DNA of 64,000 bases from Burkholderiales bacterium. Lineage in GTDB: Bacteria > Pseudomonadota > Gammaproteobacteria > Burkholderiales > Burkholderiaceae_C. The stretch is from the NCBI GenBank assembly GCA_019509985.1, contig JAEKLF010000035.1:1-64000 (forward strand), in the 5' to 3' direction. This document shows, piece after piece, positions 50,164 through 58,947 of this stretch (position 1 is its first letter; the number at the start of each line of letters is the position of its first letter). Under the pieces are notes generated by a model that was not told where the DNA came from, did no database searches, and saw only the letters and a list, made by a program, of their open reading frames with translations. Both the position numbers and the translations under genes were made by a program.

Positions 50164-51276
50164 TTATAGCGTCTCCACCATGACGGGCTTGCCCGTGAGA
50201 TAGCCCTGGATCAGCTGGAAGCCCATGTCGCGACAGATCTGGGCCTCGGCTTCCTGCTCCACGCCTTCGGCCAGGGGCACCGAGCCCAGCTCCAGCACCA
50301 TGCGCACCAGGTCACGCACCATGCGCTGCTTGCGCTCGCTGGCTTGATGCAGATTGCGCACGATGCCCATGTCGAACTTCACGAAGTGCGCCGGCACCTC
50401 GGCCAGCTCGTTCAGGCGCGCCTGGCCGGCGCCGAAATCGTCGTAGGCGAACTTCACGCCAATGCCGCCGAGGCGCGCGGCCAGCTCACGCATGCGCTCC
50501 ACCTCGACCACCGCGCTTTCGTGCACCTCCACCACCAGCTGGGGGCGTCCGGGCAGCTCCAACAGCCCATGCAGGGAGTCGAAGAACTCGTCCGTGAAGG
50601 TCTCACGTGGGTGGGTATTGACGAAGACGCCCACGCCCTGGGCCTTGGGCGCAAGCGCGGCCACGCCATAGGATCGGAACGCCACGCTCAGCTCGACCTC
50701 GCGCCGCAGCGCAGCCGCCATCATGAACAGGTGCATCGGCGAGCCGGGCAGCTCCGGGTGCGTGCAGCGCCCCAGCAGTTCGTAGGCAAGCAACTGGCCG
50801 GTGTGGGCATCGACGATGGGTTGCGCGGCCGCGGCCATACCGCGGCCGGCCAGGAATTCCAGGAACTGCGTCTCGTGGCGAACGAAGGTCTGGCTGAGCT
50901 GGCTGACGTTCTGCGACACCATCCGCGTGTGCGCGGGGAAAGAATCTTCCGAGGTGGCTGCAGCCAGCTTCTCGCCATGCGTCAGCCGGAACTCGGCATT
51001 GCAGAAATGGATGATGTCGTTCGGTGCCAGTGGCTGCGGGCCGGCCAGCCGTTCTCGGTTCACGAAGGTGCCGTTGGTACTGCCCAGGTCGACCAGCAGC
51101 AGGCCGCCGGCGTCGTCCAACTGCAACTCCGCATGCCGTCGAGACAGGCCGGCCGCCTCGATGGTCAGGTCGTTGCCCGTGTCGCGGCCCACGCTGAACG
51201 GCAGGTGGTCGATGCGGTGCGTGATGCGCGAACCGTCGGCCACCATGCTCTCCAGGAACCAAGGCGTACTGCCCAT
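50164..51276 (-). CDS. FHA-EAL domain protein (phosphothreonine reader joined to c-di-GMP phosphodiesterase domain)
   Basis: A 370-residue cytoplasmic protein. Residues about 20-100 are an FHA domain, with FSVGRDTGNDLTI, LSRRHAEL and LVDLGSTNGTFVNRERL, which are the phosphothreonine-binding residues. Residues about 140-365 are an EAL domain: YELLGR (in place of EAL), FVNTHP, VEVHES, YDDFGAG, VKFDMG and LAEGVEQ. The main acidic residues, the N and the K are kept, so it may be active, but the EAL core is ELL. FHA modules usually read Ser/Thr kinase output, and a Ser/Thr kinase gene lies two genes upstream. The start is ATG 51276. Confidence 0.93.
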   Translation of the reverse strand: MGSTPWFLESMVADGSRITHRIDHLPFSVGRDTGNDLTIEAAGLSRRHAELQLDDAGGLLLVDLGSTNGTFVNRERLAGPQPLAPNDIIHFCNAEFRLTHGEKLAAATSEDSFPAHTRMVSQNVSQLSQTFVRHETQFLEFLAGRGMAAAAQPIVDAHTGQLLAYELLGRCTHPELPGSPMHLFMMAAALRREVELSVAFRSYGVAALAPKAQGVGVFVNTHPRETFTDEFFDSLHGLLELPGRPQLVVEVHESAVVEVERMRELAARLGGIGVKFAYDDFGAGQARLNELAEVPAHFVKFDMGIVRNLHQASERKQRMVRDLVRMVLELGSVPLAEGVEQEAEAQICRDMGFQLIQGYLTGKPVMVETL

Positions 51277-51454
51277 TCATGCCCTCCGAGCCCCTCGCCG
51301 CGGACTTCGCGGCAGCGCACGCCTTGGTGCGCGCGTCAGGGTATGCACATTTTGAAACACATCGCCGAAGCTGACCATCGGCCCTTCCCCTCGGTTGAGG
51401 GCCGGGTTGGGTGTTGGCTGCCTATGACACGGCGTGTTTCGAGGGCGTGTTTCT

Positions 51455-51588
51455 GGCCGAGCGCCGGGCCGCTCCCAAGCCGGCCCGTCAGGCGATGTGC
51501 TCGCGGCCCGATGCCGCAAGCATCGCCGTCCCCTTGGGGGACCGACCAGACTTGCTCGCGTTCAGCGCGGCAAGACCGGGCGAGGGGC
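51455..51588 (-). repeat. Dispersed repeat, copy C
   Basis: About 134 bases, most similar to copy B, including the GCTCGCGTTCAGCG block missing from copy A. It ends with GAGGGG immediately before the stop codon of the OmpA-type lipoprotein gene. The remaining part of the gap (51277-51454) contains a small CCGCG-GACTT-CGCGG hairpin near 51300 and nothing else I can recognise. Confidence 0.85.
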
Positions 51589-51589
51589 T

Positions 51590-52834
51590 TCAGCTACCAC
51601 AGGGCTCCACGCGAAACTCGACACGCCGGTCCAGCGCATCCACCGCGTTGTCGGTGCCGCTGCCCACGAGGTTCTCGCGCCAGCCCATGCCGCTGGCCTT
51701 GGTGCGCTGGGGCAATGCCGAAGCCTCGGCCGCCAGGCGCTGCTGAATGATGGTGGCGCGCTGCAACGAGAGCGCGTCATTGGTCTGCTCCGAGCCTGTG
51801 TGGCTGGTGTGGCCGACGATGACCATGCAGACGTGGGCGCTGGCGCTCTCCTTGGCGATCTGCCTCAGCCACATCGGGTAGGCGCTGCTGACCTTGGGGT
51901 CGGACCAGAATTCCGTGCTGCCAGGGTTGAAGAGGAATTTCACGTCCAGCTTGCTGGAGCGCAGACCATAGGCCACGATCTGGCCAAAGGCGGCTTCGGC
52001 CTCGGCAGTGCGGCCGAGCCGGACGTTGTTGAGGTAGATGCCATTGAGCGTGCGCAGCTGCTCACCGCCGGCTTGGGCGCGGGCCTCCTGGTACTTGGCC
52101 AGCGAATCCGGATAGCGCTCGGCGTTGTAGAGGGCGCCGGCCTCGTTGATGACGCTGGCCACCGCGACGCGCTCCATGTAGACGCTGTTGGCGGCGCTGC
52201 CCGGCGCCGTCAATGCCGTGCTGATGTAGCCGTCGACGATCTTGTCCTTCACCAGCACAGGGCTGTCCTGATAGATCGGCAGGGGCGTGTGGTTGAGGCC
52301 GTCATCGCGGGCCAGCGCCGAGGCCTGCGCCACCACCTGGCCCGTCTTGATCTCCACCAGCGCCAGGTTGATCTGCAACGAGCGCTTGCCGGGCACACCC
52401 GGCAGCCGGGTCAGCGTGCCGGTCAGCAGGTATTGAACCTTGGACAGGTTCTCCGTCTTGAAGGGCAGCAGGTCGAAGCTGCCTTCCGTGCGCGCGGCCA
52501 GGCGGTCGGCGATGCGGCGTTCGAGCAGTTGCGTGGTCTGGGTCTGCTGGCCGCTGGCCGCGTCGATCATGGGATCGACGACGACGCTCTTCTTGGCCAG
52601 CTTGGACTCCACCTTCGCCAGGAAGGCGGGCAGCTTCTGGGTCTGGCCCACCAGGCCATCCGTCGCCGCGACGACGGCTTCGCTGAAGGACAGTTCGTTG
52701 GTCGATACCGTGGGCTGTGTCGGCGCGGTCGCCAGGCAACCGGCCAGAACAGCCATGCAAGCCAGCGCGGCTGCGCGTCCCAGATGCACTGAAAAATTGA
52801 TGCGATTCGCGAGGCTGAAGCGGCTCATCGACAT
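51590..52834 (-). CDS. OmpA-domain lipoprotein of the kinase cluster
   Basis: A 414-residue predicted lipoprotein with lipobox LAGC (Cys about residue 33). Residues about 50-220 resemble a CsgG/FlgO-like curli-type fold, with QTTQLLERRIADRLA, FDLLPFKTENLSKVQYLLTGTL and INLALVEIKTGQVVAQA. A tetratricopeptide-like stretch follows (AGALYNAERYPDSLAKYQEARA), then an OmpA-type C-terminal domain (VIVGHTSHTGSEQTNDALSLQRATIIQQRL, ending NAVDALDRRVEFRV). It would sit in the outer membrane and touch peptidoglycan. Its start overlaps the kinase stop by ten bases, so kinase and lipoprotein are co-translated, which points to a joint envelope function (inference). Confidence 0.85.
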   Translation of the reverse strand: MSMSRFSLANRINFSVHLGRAAALACMAVLAGCLATAPTQPTVSTNELSFSEAVVAATDGLVGQTQKLPAFLAKVESKLAKKSVVVDPMIDAASGQQTQTTQLLERRIADRLAARTEGSFDLLPFKTENLSKVQYLLTGTLTRLPGVPGKRSLQINLALVEIKTGQVVAQASALARDDGLNHTPLPIYQDSPVLVKDKIVDGYISTALTAPGSAANSVYMERVAVASVINEAGALYNAERYPDSLAKYQEARAQAGGEQLRTLNGIYLNNVRLGRTAEAEAAFGQIVAYGLRSSKLDVKFLFNPGSTEFWSDPKVSSAYPMWLRQIAKESASAHVCMVIVGHTSHTGSEQTNDALSLQRATIIQQRLAAEASALPQRTKASGMGWRENLVGSGTDNAVDALDRRVEFRVEPCGS

Positions 52835-54528
52835 TCCTTTTTCAGGTAGGCGGCCTCACTCGCAGTCAGCGGTTCCAGGGAGGCCTTTTGCAGAATATCA
52901 CTGCACTTTGCGTCTTTTGTGGCAGCGGGAGCGGGGGAGGTCACTGCGGGGCGTGGCTTGGGCGCGGCCGGCGCTGCGGCGGTGAGTGTCGGCGCCGAGG
53001 CTGGACTGGGCGCGGGAGGCAATAGGGCGGCAGAGGCCGGCAGGTCCGAGGCGGCGGCGGCCGAGGCTGCCGGGGCTTCCATGGGGCCGGAGGCGGTCGT
53101 TGTCGTTGGCTGGGTCGGAGTGGGCGCCGCGGCCGGTGAGGGGAGCGGCGGCAGTTGGGCAGAAGTCGGAGCGGAGAGCAGGTGATAGCCACCCCAGGCC
53201 ACTGCCGCCAATCCGCCCAAGCCAGCCAGGCTCAGGACGAGGGCACGGCGCGGCATGGGCGGCGCGGGCGCTTGTGCAGGCACTGCGCTTGACGCGGCCG
53301 GCAAAGGTGAGGGAAAGGGCGAGGGCGAGGGCGAGGGCGGCGGTGGGGCGGGCCGCACGGGGGTCGGGGCCGGCACTGCAGGCGAGAGCACGGGAGCGGA
53401 GGTGGGCGGCGGCCGCGAGGGCGAGGGCGCCTGCGTTGCCGGCTCCCGTGGCATGAGCAAGGGGTTGCCCGGTGCCACCCCATGAGTCAGATCGAGATCC
53501 GGCAACAGCAGCGTTTTGTCGCCTGATGGGACGCCCAGGGCCCGCAGTTCGAGCACGTCCAGGGCCTGCGTGTCGTCGACCGTGAGCAGCGCCCGGAACT
53601 CGGCAATGGACTGCGGGCGATCCCTGGGGTGGATGGCCAGCGCGACGTCGATGGCGGCGAGGAAGGCATTGCCGCAGCGGCCCGCCGCCACGGTGGCCAG
53701 CCGGGGCATCTGATCGTTGAGCAGCCGCTCGACGGAGGCCATCGTGCGGCCGCCGCTGATGGCCGCGTAGAGCACGCTGGCCAACGCGAAGATGTCGGTC
53801 CAGGGGCCTTGGGTGATGCCGGGCATCTCGCCGTATTGCTCGATGGGCGCGAACCCCGGCTTGAGCATCGCGGTCAGGGCGTGCGTGAGATCGCCGATGA
53901 CGCGGCGTGCGGCGCCAAAGTCCAGCAGCAGCGGGCCGTGGTCGGTCAGCAGGATGTTGTCAGGCGCGATGTCGCGGTGGTAGCAATGTTCGTTGTGGAT
54001 CACCTCCAGCGCGTCCAGCAGCGGCATCAGCCAGGCGCGCACCTCGCTCTCAGTGGGCAGCCGTCCGAGCTTGGCCAGCGCGGCCTTCAGCGTTGGCCCC
54101 TGGTAGTAGGGCATGGCCATGTAGGCGGTGCCGTTCTCTTCCCAGAACTGATGCACCTTGAGCAGCGCCGGGTGGTCGAAGCGCGCCAGCAGCTTGGCCT
54201 CGTTGACGAAGCTCCTCAGCCCGATCAGGAAGGTCTCTTCGTGCACAGGTGACTTGACCAGCACCGTCAGCGAATGGCCGGCGCGTGCCGCCATCGAGGA
54301 GGGCAGGTATTCCTTGATGGCGACTTGGCGCTCCAAAACCACGTCGGTGGCCAGATAGACGATGCCGAAGCCGCCTTCTCCCAGCACCCGGTCGACGCGG
54401 TAGTCGTGGATGCGCGTGCCGGGCGGGAGGGTGTGCCCCGGTGTCAACGGGGTCGGCAAGGCAATGGTGGGTTCTGCCGGGTCTTCCGGGGCGCTACGCC
54501 CCGATGGACCGGCAGCCGCTTCGCTCAT
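52825..54528 (-). CDS. Membrane Ser/Thr protein kinase
   Basis: A 567-residue bacterial Hanks-type kinase. The cytoplasmic kinase domain (about 43-310) has the Gly-loop GEGGFGIVY (50-58), VAIK (Lys72), HRDIAPDNIL (HRD 184-186) and LLDFGAAR (DFG 203-205), with PGFAPIEQY after the activation loop, so it should be active. A proline-rich linker and one transmembrane helix (near 440, LVLSLAGLGGLAAVAWGGYHLL) follow, then a periplasmic Ala/Pro-rich part ending in a two-cysteine tail, CSDILQKASLEPLTASEA to KKECR. The ATG 54528 is preferred; a TTG at 54558 is possible. It overlaps the lipoprotein gene and is divergent from an EAL gene. Confidence 0.93.
   Translation of the reverse strand: MSEAAAGPSGRSAPEDPAEPTIALPTPLTPGHTLPPGTRIHDYRVDRVLGEGGFGIVYLATDVVLERQVAIKEYLPSSMAARAGHSLTVLVKSPVHEETFLIGLRSFVNEAKLLARFDHPALLKVHQFWEENGTAYMAMPYYQGPTLKAALAKLGRLPTESEVRAWLMPLLDALEVIHNEHCYHRDIAPDNILLTDHGPLLLDFGAARRVIGDLTHALTAMLKPGFAPIEQYGEMPGITQGPWTDIFALASVLYAAISGGRTMASVERLLNDQMPRLATVAAGRCGNAFLAAIDVALAIHPRDRPQSIAEFRALLTVDDTQALDVLELRALGVPSGDKTLLLPDLDLTHGVAPGNPLLMPREPATQAPSPSRPPPTSAPVLSPAVPAPTPVRPAPPPPSPSPSPFPSPLPAASSAVPAQAPAPPMPRRALVLSLAGLGGLAAVAWGGYHLLSAPTSAQLPPLPSPAAAPTPTQPTTTTASGPMEAPAASAAAASDLPASAALLPPAPSPASAPTLTAAAPAAPKPRPAVTSPAPAATKDAKCSDILQKASLEPLTASEAAYLKKECR
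53309..53340. repeat. Hexanucleotide repeat in the kinase linker
   Basis: GAGGGC is repeated in tandem about four times (three perfect units at 53321-53338), encoding a Pro-Ser-Pro-Ser stretch of the linker between kinase domain and membrane helix. Slippage would change linker length in frame. Confidence 0.7.
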
Positions 54529-54699
54529 TGCGGCATCCGGCGTTGGCTCGGTGCGCAAGGATCATGGAAGAACTGGGTCAGCATGGGTGCGTAGCTCGGG
54601 GGGCTGCCGGGTCGAAAACGATTATGCAGTGCGATATTCCCGCGACTTTGCAGTCGGCGTCGCTAGTATGGGTCGCATGTCGCTCACGCAGGACCCGCC

Positions 54700-55995
54700 T
54701 TGAAAGCCGTCGCGCCGCCTGGTGCCGACGCCATGCTGATGCGGCTCGTCGAGACGCTGGAGATGCAGGACGGCCGCTGGCGGGCGCGACAGGGAGACTG
54801 GCTGCTGGACAGCCACTTTCAGCCGATCTTCAGCTTCCCGCACCGGCGGGCCGTCGGCTACGAGGCGCTGCTGAGGGTGTCGGACGCGAGCGGGCAGCCC
54901 GTCTCACCGCTGAAGTTCTTCGAGCATCTGGCCAGCTTCGAGCAGCAATGGGCCGCCGACCGTTTGTGCCGCCTCCTGCACGTGCACAACTTTGTGGACC
55001 AGGCCGGCAGGTCCGACGATCAGGGCTGGCTGTTCCTGAACATCCACCCCGCCGTCTTCGTGCATGGCGCGCAGCAGATGCGGGCATTGGACTCGTCGGT
55101 GCGCACGATGCAGGCGCTGGGCCTGTCCATGCACCGCGTCGTGCTGGAGGTGACCGAGGACATCATGGCCCAGGAGGCCGACTTCGAGCGCGCCGTGGCC
55201 AATGTGCGCCAGACCGGCTGCCTGCTGGCGCTGGACGACTTCGGTGCGGGTCATTCCAATTTCGACCGGGTCTGGAACATCCACCCTGAAATCGTCAAGC
55301 TGGACCGCAGCCTGCTGCGCCGCGCCTGCGGCTCGCCGCGCATCGCGCGCGTGCTGGCGCAGATGGTGTCGCTGCTGCACGAATGCGGCTCCCTCGTGCT
55401 GCTGGAGGGCGTGGAGACGCGCGACGAGGCGCTGCTGGCGCTGGATGTCGACGTGGACATGGTGCAGGGCTTCGCCTTCGGCCGGCCGGTGCCGGGCATG
55501 CTCGGGCCGAGCGGCGCGTCGGAGGAGATCGAGGCGCTGTGGACGCAGCTCGACGCACGCCATGCCGACGGGCGCAAGGCGCATGCCTTGCGCATCGGTC
55601 CGTACAGAGACGCGATTCGGCAGGCCCAGACCGCGCTGCAAAGCCAAGCCTGGCCCGTTGCCTGTGCCGGGCTTCTGGCCCTGCCCGGCGTGCAGGTCTG
55701 CTTTCTGCTGGACGAACAGGGCCGCCATCTCGCCGAGCCGCTGCTGCCGCCCGACGTGAAGCCGGAGTCGCCCGACCCGCGCTTCCAGCCGCTGGGGCTG
55801 GCCGGTGATGCACGTTGGGCGCGCCGGCCGTATTTCCGGCGCGCGCTGGACGAGCCCGGTGTCGTGCAGATGACGCGGCCCTACCTCAGCCTGCACGGCG
55901 CACGCATGTGTGTGACGCTGTCCGTGGCGCTGCGTGTAGGCGGCCGGCCGCAGGTGCTGTGCACGGACGTGGACTGGAGCAGTTTCGAAGCTTAG
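54700..55995 (+). CDS. EAL-domain cyclic-di-GMP phosphodiesterase
   Basis: A 431-residue protein. The EAL domain (about 35-280) has all catalytic motifs: GYEALLRV (54-61), LFLNIHP, VLEVTED, LALDDFGAG, VKLDRSLL and LLEGVET. It should hydrolyse c-di-GMP to pGpG. The C-terminal about 130 residues (QVCFLLDEQGRHLAEPL to QMTRPYLSLHGARMCVTLSVAL) resemble a degenerate PAS/Cache-like sensor placed after the EAL domain, as in YkuI-type proteins. No signal peptide or TM helix is visible. The start is TTG 54700; an ATG at 54733 is an alternative. It is divergent from the kinase with a 171-base gap. Confidence 0.93.
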   Translation: MKAVAPPGADAMLMRLVETLEMQDGRWRARQGDWLLDSHFQPIFSFPHRRAVGYEALLRVSDASGQPVSPLKFFEHLASFEQQWAADRLCRLLHVHNFVDQAGRSDDQGWLFLNIHPAVFVHGAQQMRALDSSVRTMQALGLSMHRVVLEVTEDIMAQEADFERAVANVRQTGCLLALDDFGAGHSNFDRVWNIHPEIVKLDRSLLRRACGSPRIARVLAQMVSLLHECGSLVLLEGVETRDEALLALDVDVDMVQGFAFGRPVPGMLGPSGASEEIEALWTQLDARHADGRKAHALRIGPYRDAIRQAQTALQSQAWPVACAGLLALPGVQVCFLLDEQGRHLAEPLLPPDVKPESPDPRFQPLGLAGDARWARRPYFRRALDEPGVVQMTRPYLSLHGARMCVTLSVALRVGGRPQVLCTDVDWSSFEA

Positions 55996-56126
55996 GCGCC
56001 CACGGGCGGGAGCGAGTCGATCAGGCGCTGCATGCTGCAGGCCGGTCGGCGCCCCTGGGGTTGCGACATCACGCGCGCTGCACTGGGCTGGGCACCCACG
56101 CAGCCCGGCTTCTTTGCGGATGTCGA

Positions 56127-58133
56127 TCAGCCGGCCTGCTTCGAGGCCTGAGCCGGTGCGTGCTGCTTCAGCCAGCCGAAGAATTCGCCGTACCAGAGCC
56201 GGCTGTTGCGCGGCTTGAGCACCCAGTGGTTCTCGTCCGGGAACCACACCAGCCGCGCCGGCACGTCCAGCGACTTCAGCGTGTTGTAGTAGGCCAGGCC
56301 CTGGGCGTCGGGCACGCGGTAGTCCAGCGCGCCGTGGATGACGAGGGTTGGGGTCTTGAAAGCCTTGGCGAAGCTGTGCGGGCTCTGGGCCGCGACCTTG
56401 GCGGGGTCGTCCCAGTAGGCCGCGCCCAGCTCCTTGCGGTGCCAGCAATAGGCGTCGTCGGCAAACATGGCCTGCCAGTCGTAGCAGCCGGCGTGGCAGA
56501 CATAGGCCTGGTAGCGGCCGGCCTTCACGTGGCCGTTCATCCACGCGACCATGTAGCCGCCATAGCTGCCGCCGGCGGCGACGATGCGCTTCTCGTCCAC
56601 CCAGCGCTTTTGCAGCAGCCAGTCGGTGCCGGCTTCAACGTCCTGCAGCTCGTACTCACCCCAGTGGCCGGTGATGCAGTCGCGGAACTCGAAACCGAAG
56701 CCCGACGAGCCGTGGTAATTCACGCAGGCGACGACATAGCCTTGCGCCGCGAAGGCCTGGTGGTTCCAGCGCCAGTGCCAGCTGTCGCCGAAGGCCGTGT
56801 GCGGACCGCCGTGGATGACCTGCATGACCGGCCACTTCTTCTTCGCATCGAAGCCCGGCGGGTAGATCAGCCACATCTGCACGTCGTCGCCGCGAGCGCC
56901 CTTGACGCTGACCTCCTCGTGGCGGCCGAAGCCGTGCGCCGCCAGCCGGGCGTCGTTCAGCGTCTCGATGCGGCGCACGCCGTCCTCGCCCAGCACTGAC
57001 AGCCGCGGCGGGAACTGCACGCTGTCGTGGTTGATGACGACGAAGTCCGCCGCCAGCGAAAAGCTGCCGACGTGGCCGCCGTGGAAGATGGGCTCGGCCA
57101 GCCGTTCACCCAGCATGAACTGCCACAGGTGGCGGCAGCCGCGCTCTTCGGCGGCGAACAGCACGCTCTGGTCGTCTGCCGCCCAGCGCAGCGGCGCGGC
57201 CACCTCATGGTCCCAGTCGCCGCTGAACACGGCCCAGCGCCCTTGCTGGTCCAGCACGGCCAACTGCTCCGGCTGGTTGTGGCCCAGCGCCTGGTGGCTG
57301 GCCAGAAAGGCCAGGTGGGCGCCGCCATGGCTGTAGCGCGGCGCGGCGAAGTCCCAGTCGGCATCCTGCAGCAGCGTCTTGACCTGGCGTGTCTTCACAT
57401 CGACCTCGGCGAGCGCGAAGCGGTTGTCCAGCTTCTTCTCGACGGCGGGGTCGTGCGCGAAGACGATGCGGCGGCCGTCGGGTGCGACGTCGAAGCTGTT
57501 CGCGTCGGGCTCGGCGCGGTCCAGCTCGTAGGCCGTGCCCTCGAACAGGTCGCGCGCCTTGCCCGTGGCCACGTCCATCACGTGCAGATGCGGCACGCGG
57601 CCCATGGGGATGTTGTGGTCCCAGAAGCGGTACAGGGCCTCGTCGGTGACGTAGGCGGTCTCCTTGCGAGCCTTGAAGTCCTTCAACGCCTGGCCCTGAG
57701 CGGCGGCCTTGCGGTCGGGCCAGACCCAGGACACGAAGGCGATATGCCGGCCGTCCGGGAACCACTTGAAGGCCTCCACGCCCGTAGGCACCAGGCCGAC
57801 TCGGCGCGCCTCGCCGCCATCCGGCGGGATCACGTAGAGCTGGGTCTCCTCGTCGCGCGCGCCGGGCTGCTCGCGCTTGGCCGTGAAGGCGATCAGGTCG
57901 CCACGCGGGCTCCATTGCGGGTTGCCGTCCTTCTCGCCGGCCTCGGTCAGGCGGCGCGGTTCGCCGCCCAGCGTGGAGAACAGCCACAGGCTGCTCTGCG
58001 CCTTGTTGGTCTCCATCGAGTGGCGGGTGACGCTGGCGGTGGCCTGGGCGCCATCGGGGCTGAGGCTGGGTTCGCCGATGCGATCCAAGGCCCAGAGTGA
58101 ATCGACGTCGAAGGCCTTGGTTTTTTCTTTCAT
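56127..58133 (-). CDS. S9 family prolyl oligopeptidase-type peptidase
   Basis: A 668-residue serine peptidase without signal peptide. The N-terminal about 400 residues form a beta-propeller with SPDG and SPRG blades (PSLSPDGAQATASV, NPQWSPRGDLIAFT). The C-terminal alpha/beta-hydrolase domain carries the triad: Ser in AGGSYGGYM (about 519), Asp in HGALDYRVP (about 602) and His in PDENHWVL (about 635). It most resembles acylaminoacyl-peptidase or dipeptidyl-peptidase types. The ATG 58133 overlaps the stop of the acetyltransferase gene. It is the last gene of a four-gene overlapping set led by a MoxR ATPase. Confidence 0.93.
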   Translation of the reverse strand: MKEKTKAFDVDSLWALDRIGEPSLSPDGAQATASVTRHSMETNKAQSSLWLFSTLGGEPRRLTEAGEKDGNPQWSPRGDLIAFTAKREQPGARDEETQLYVIPPDGGEARRVGLVPTGVEAFKWFPDGRHIAFVSWVWPDRKAAAQGQALKDFKARKETAYVTDEALYRFWDHNIPMGRVPHLHVMDVATGKARDLFEGTAYELDRAEPDANSFDVAPDGRRIVFAHDPAVEKKLDNRFALAEVDVKTRQVKTLLQDADWDFAAPRYSHGGAHLAFLASHQALGHNQPEQLAVLDQQGRWAVFSGDWDHEVAAPLRWAADDQSVLFAAEERGCRHLWQFMLGERLAEPIFHGGHVGSFSLAADFVVINHDSVQFPPRLSVLGEDGVRRIETLNDARLAAHGFGRHEEVSVKGARGDDVQMWLIYPPGFDAKKKWPVMQVIHGGPHTAFGDSWHWRWNHQAFAAQGYVVACVNYHGSSGFGFEFRDCITGHWGEYELQDVEAGTDWLLQKRWVDEKRIVAAGGSYGGYMVAWMNGHVKAGRYQAYVCHAGCYDWQAMFADDAYCWHRKELGAAYWDDPAKVAAQSPHSFAKAFKTPTLVIHGALDYRVPDAQGLAYYNTLKSLDVPARLVWFPDENHWVLKPRNSRLWYGEFFGWLKQHAPAQASKQAG

Positions 58134-58726
58134 GGTCTCTGTCGGGTCAGTTGCCAGTTCAGGTGGGCCTTGACCTCGGGCCATTCGCCGGCGGTCAGGC
58201 TGTACATGACGGTGTCGCGCACCGTGCCGTCGCGGCGCGGCGCATGGTGGCGCAGCACGCCGTCGCGTTTGGCGCCCAGGCGCTCGATGGCGCGCTGCGA
58301 GGCGTGATTGAAGTTGTCCGTGCGCCAGCCGACGAGCCGGGCGCCCAGTGTCTCGAAGGCATGCGTCAGCAGCAGCAGCTTGGCCGTCGTGTTGATGGCG
58401 CTGCGCTGCACGCGCTGGGCATACCAGGTGTAGCCGATCTCGAGGCGTTCCACGGCCGGCACGATGTCGTGATAGCTGGTCGAACCGAGCACCTCGCCGG
58501 TCGCGGCGTCCAGTACCGCGAAGGGCAGGCGGTGGCCGGCGGCCTGGGCCGTCAGCGCCGTCTCGACATAGCCGCGGGTCTCGTCGGGTGTGGGCACGCT
58601 GGTGAAGCGCAGATTCCATAGCTCGCCATCCGCTGCCGCGGCCTGCAGGCCGGGGACGTGCTCCAGCATCAGCGGCACCAGGCGGATCGGCCCGGCGGCC
58701 AGCGTGACGGGCGTGACCGGCTTCAT
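58130..58726 (-). CDS. GNAT family N-acetyltransferase (RimJ/RimL-like)
   Basis: A 198-residue acetyltransferase of the RimJ/RimL-type subgroup, which often acetylates protein N-termini. It has IRLVPLMLEHVPGLQ at the start, LEIGYTWYAQRVQRSAINTTAKLLLLTHAFETLGARLVGWRTDNFNxxSQRAIERLGAK as the acetyl-CoA core, and DTVMYSLTAGEWP near the end. The ATG at 58726 is embedded in the end of the small membrane protein gene (ATGA). The substrate is unknown. It is translationally coupled to the neighbours on both sides. Confidence 0.92.
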   Translation of the reverse strand: MKPVTPVTLAAGPIRLVPLMLEHVPGLQAAAADGELWNLRFTSVPTPDETRGYVETALTAQAAGHRLPFAVLDAATGEVLGSTSYHDIVPAVERLEIGYTWYAQRVQRSAINTTAKLLLLTHAFETLGARLVGWRTDNFNHASQRAIERLGAKRDGVLRHHAPRRDGTVRDTVMYSLTAGEWPEVKAHLNWQLTRQRP

Positions 58727-58947
58727 GCCTTGTCCTTCAACATCAGGCGCCGCGCGAGGAACCGGCCGCCGCCGCAGCCGGCCACGATCAGCACGAGGCC
58801 GACGATCTGGCGCACGTTCCAGTCGGGGCTGGCGATGAAGTCGATGCCGAACTGCCGGCCCAGCCACCAGCCGGCGAGGGCGCCGAGCACGAAGCCGATG
58901 GCGTCGGCCAAGCCCTCGCGCATCGCGCCGTCGAAGTCTTGCGCCAT
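58723..58947 (-). CDS. Small membrane protein, unknown function
   Basis: A 74-residue protein with two hydrophobic segments: AIGFVLGALAGWWLGRQFGI (about 16-35) and QIVGLVLIVAGCGGGRFLARRL (about 47-68). A glycine-rich turn and basic ends suggest a two-TM inner-membrane protein. It overlaps the MoxR stop upstream and the acetyltransferase start downstream, so it is translated with them. I do not recognise the family. Confidence 0.7.
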   Translation of the reverse strand: MAQDFDGAMREGLADAIGFVLGALAGWWLGRQFGIDFIASPDWNVRQIVGLVLIVAGCGGGRFLARRLMLKDKA

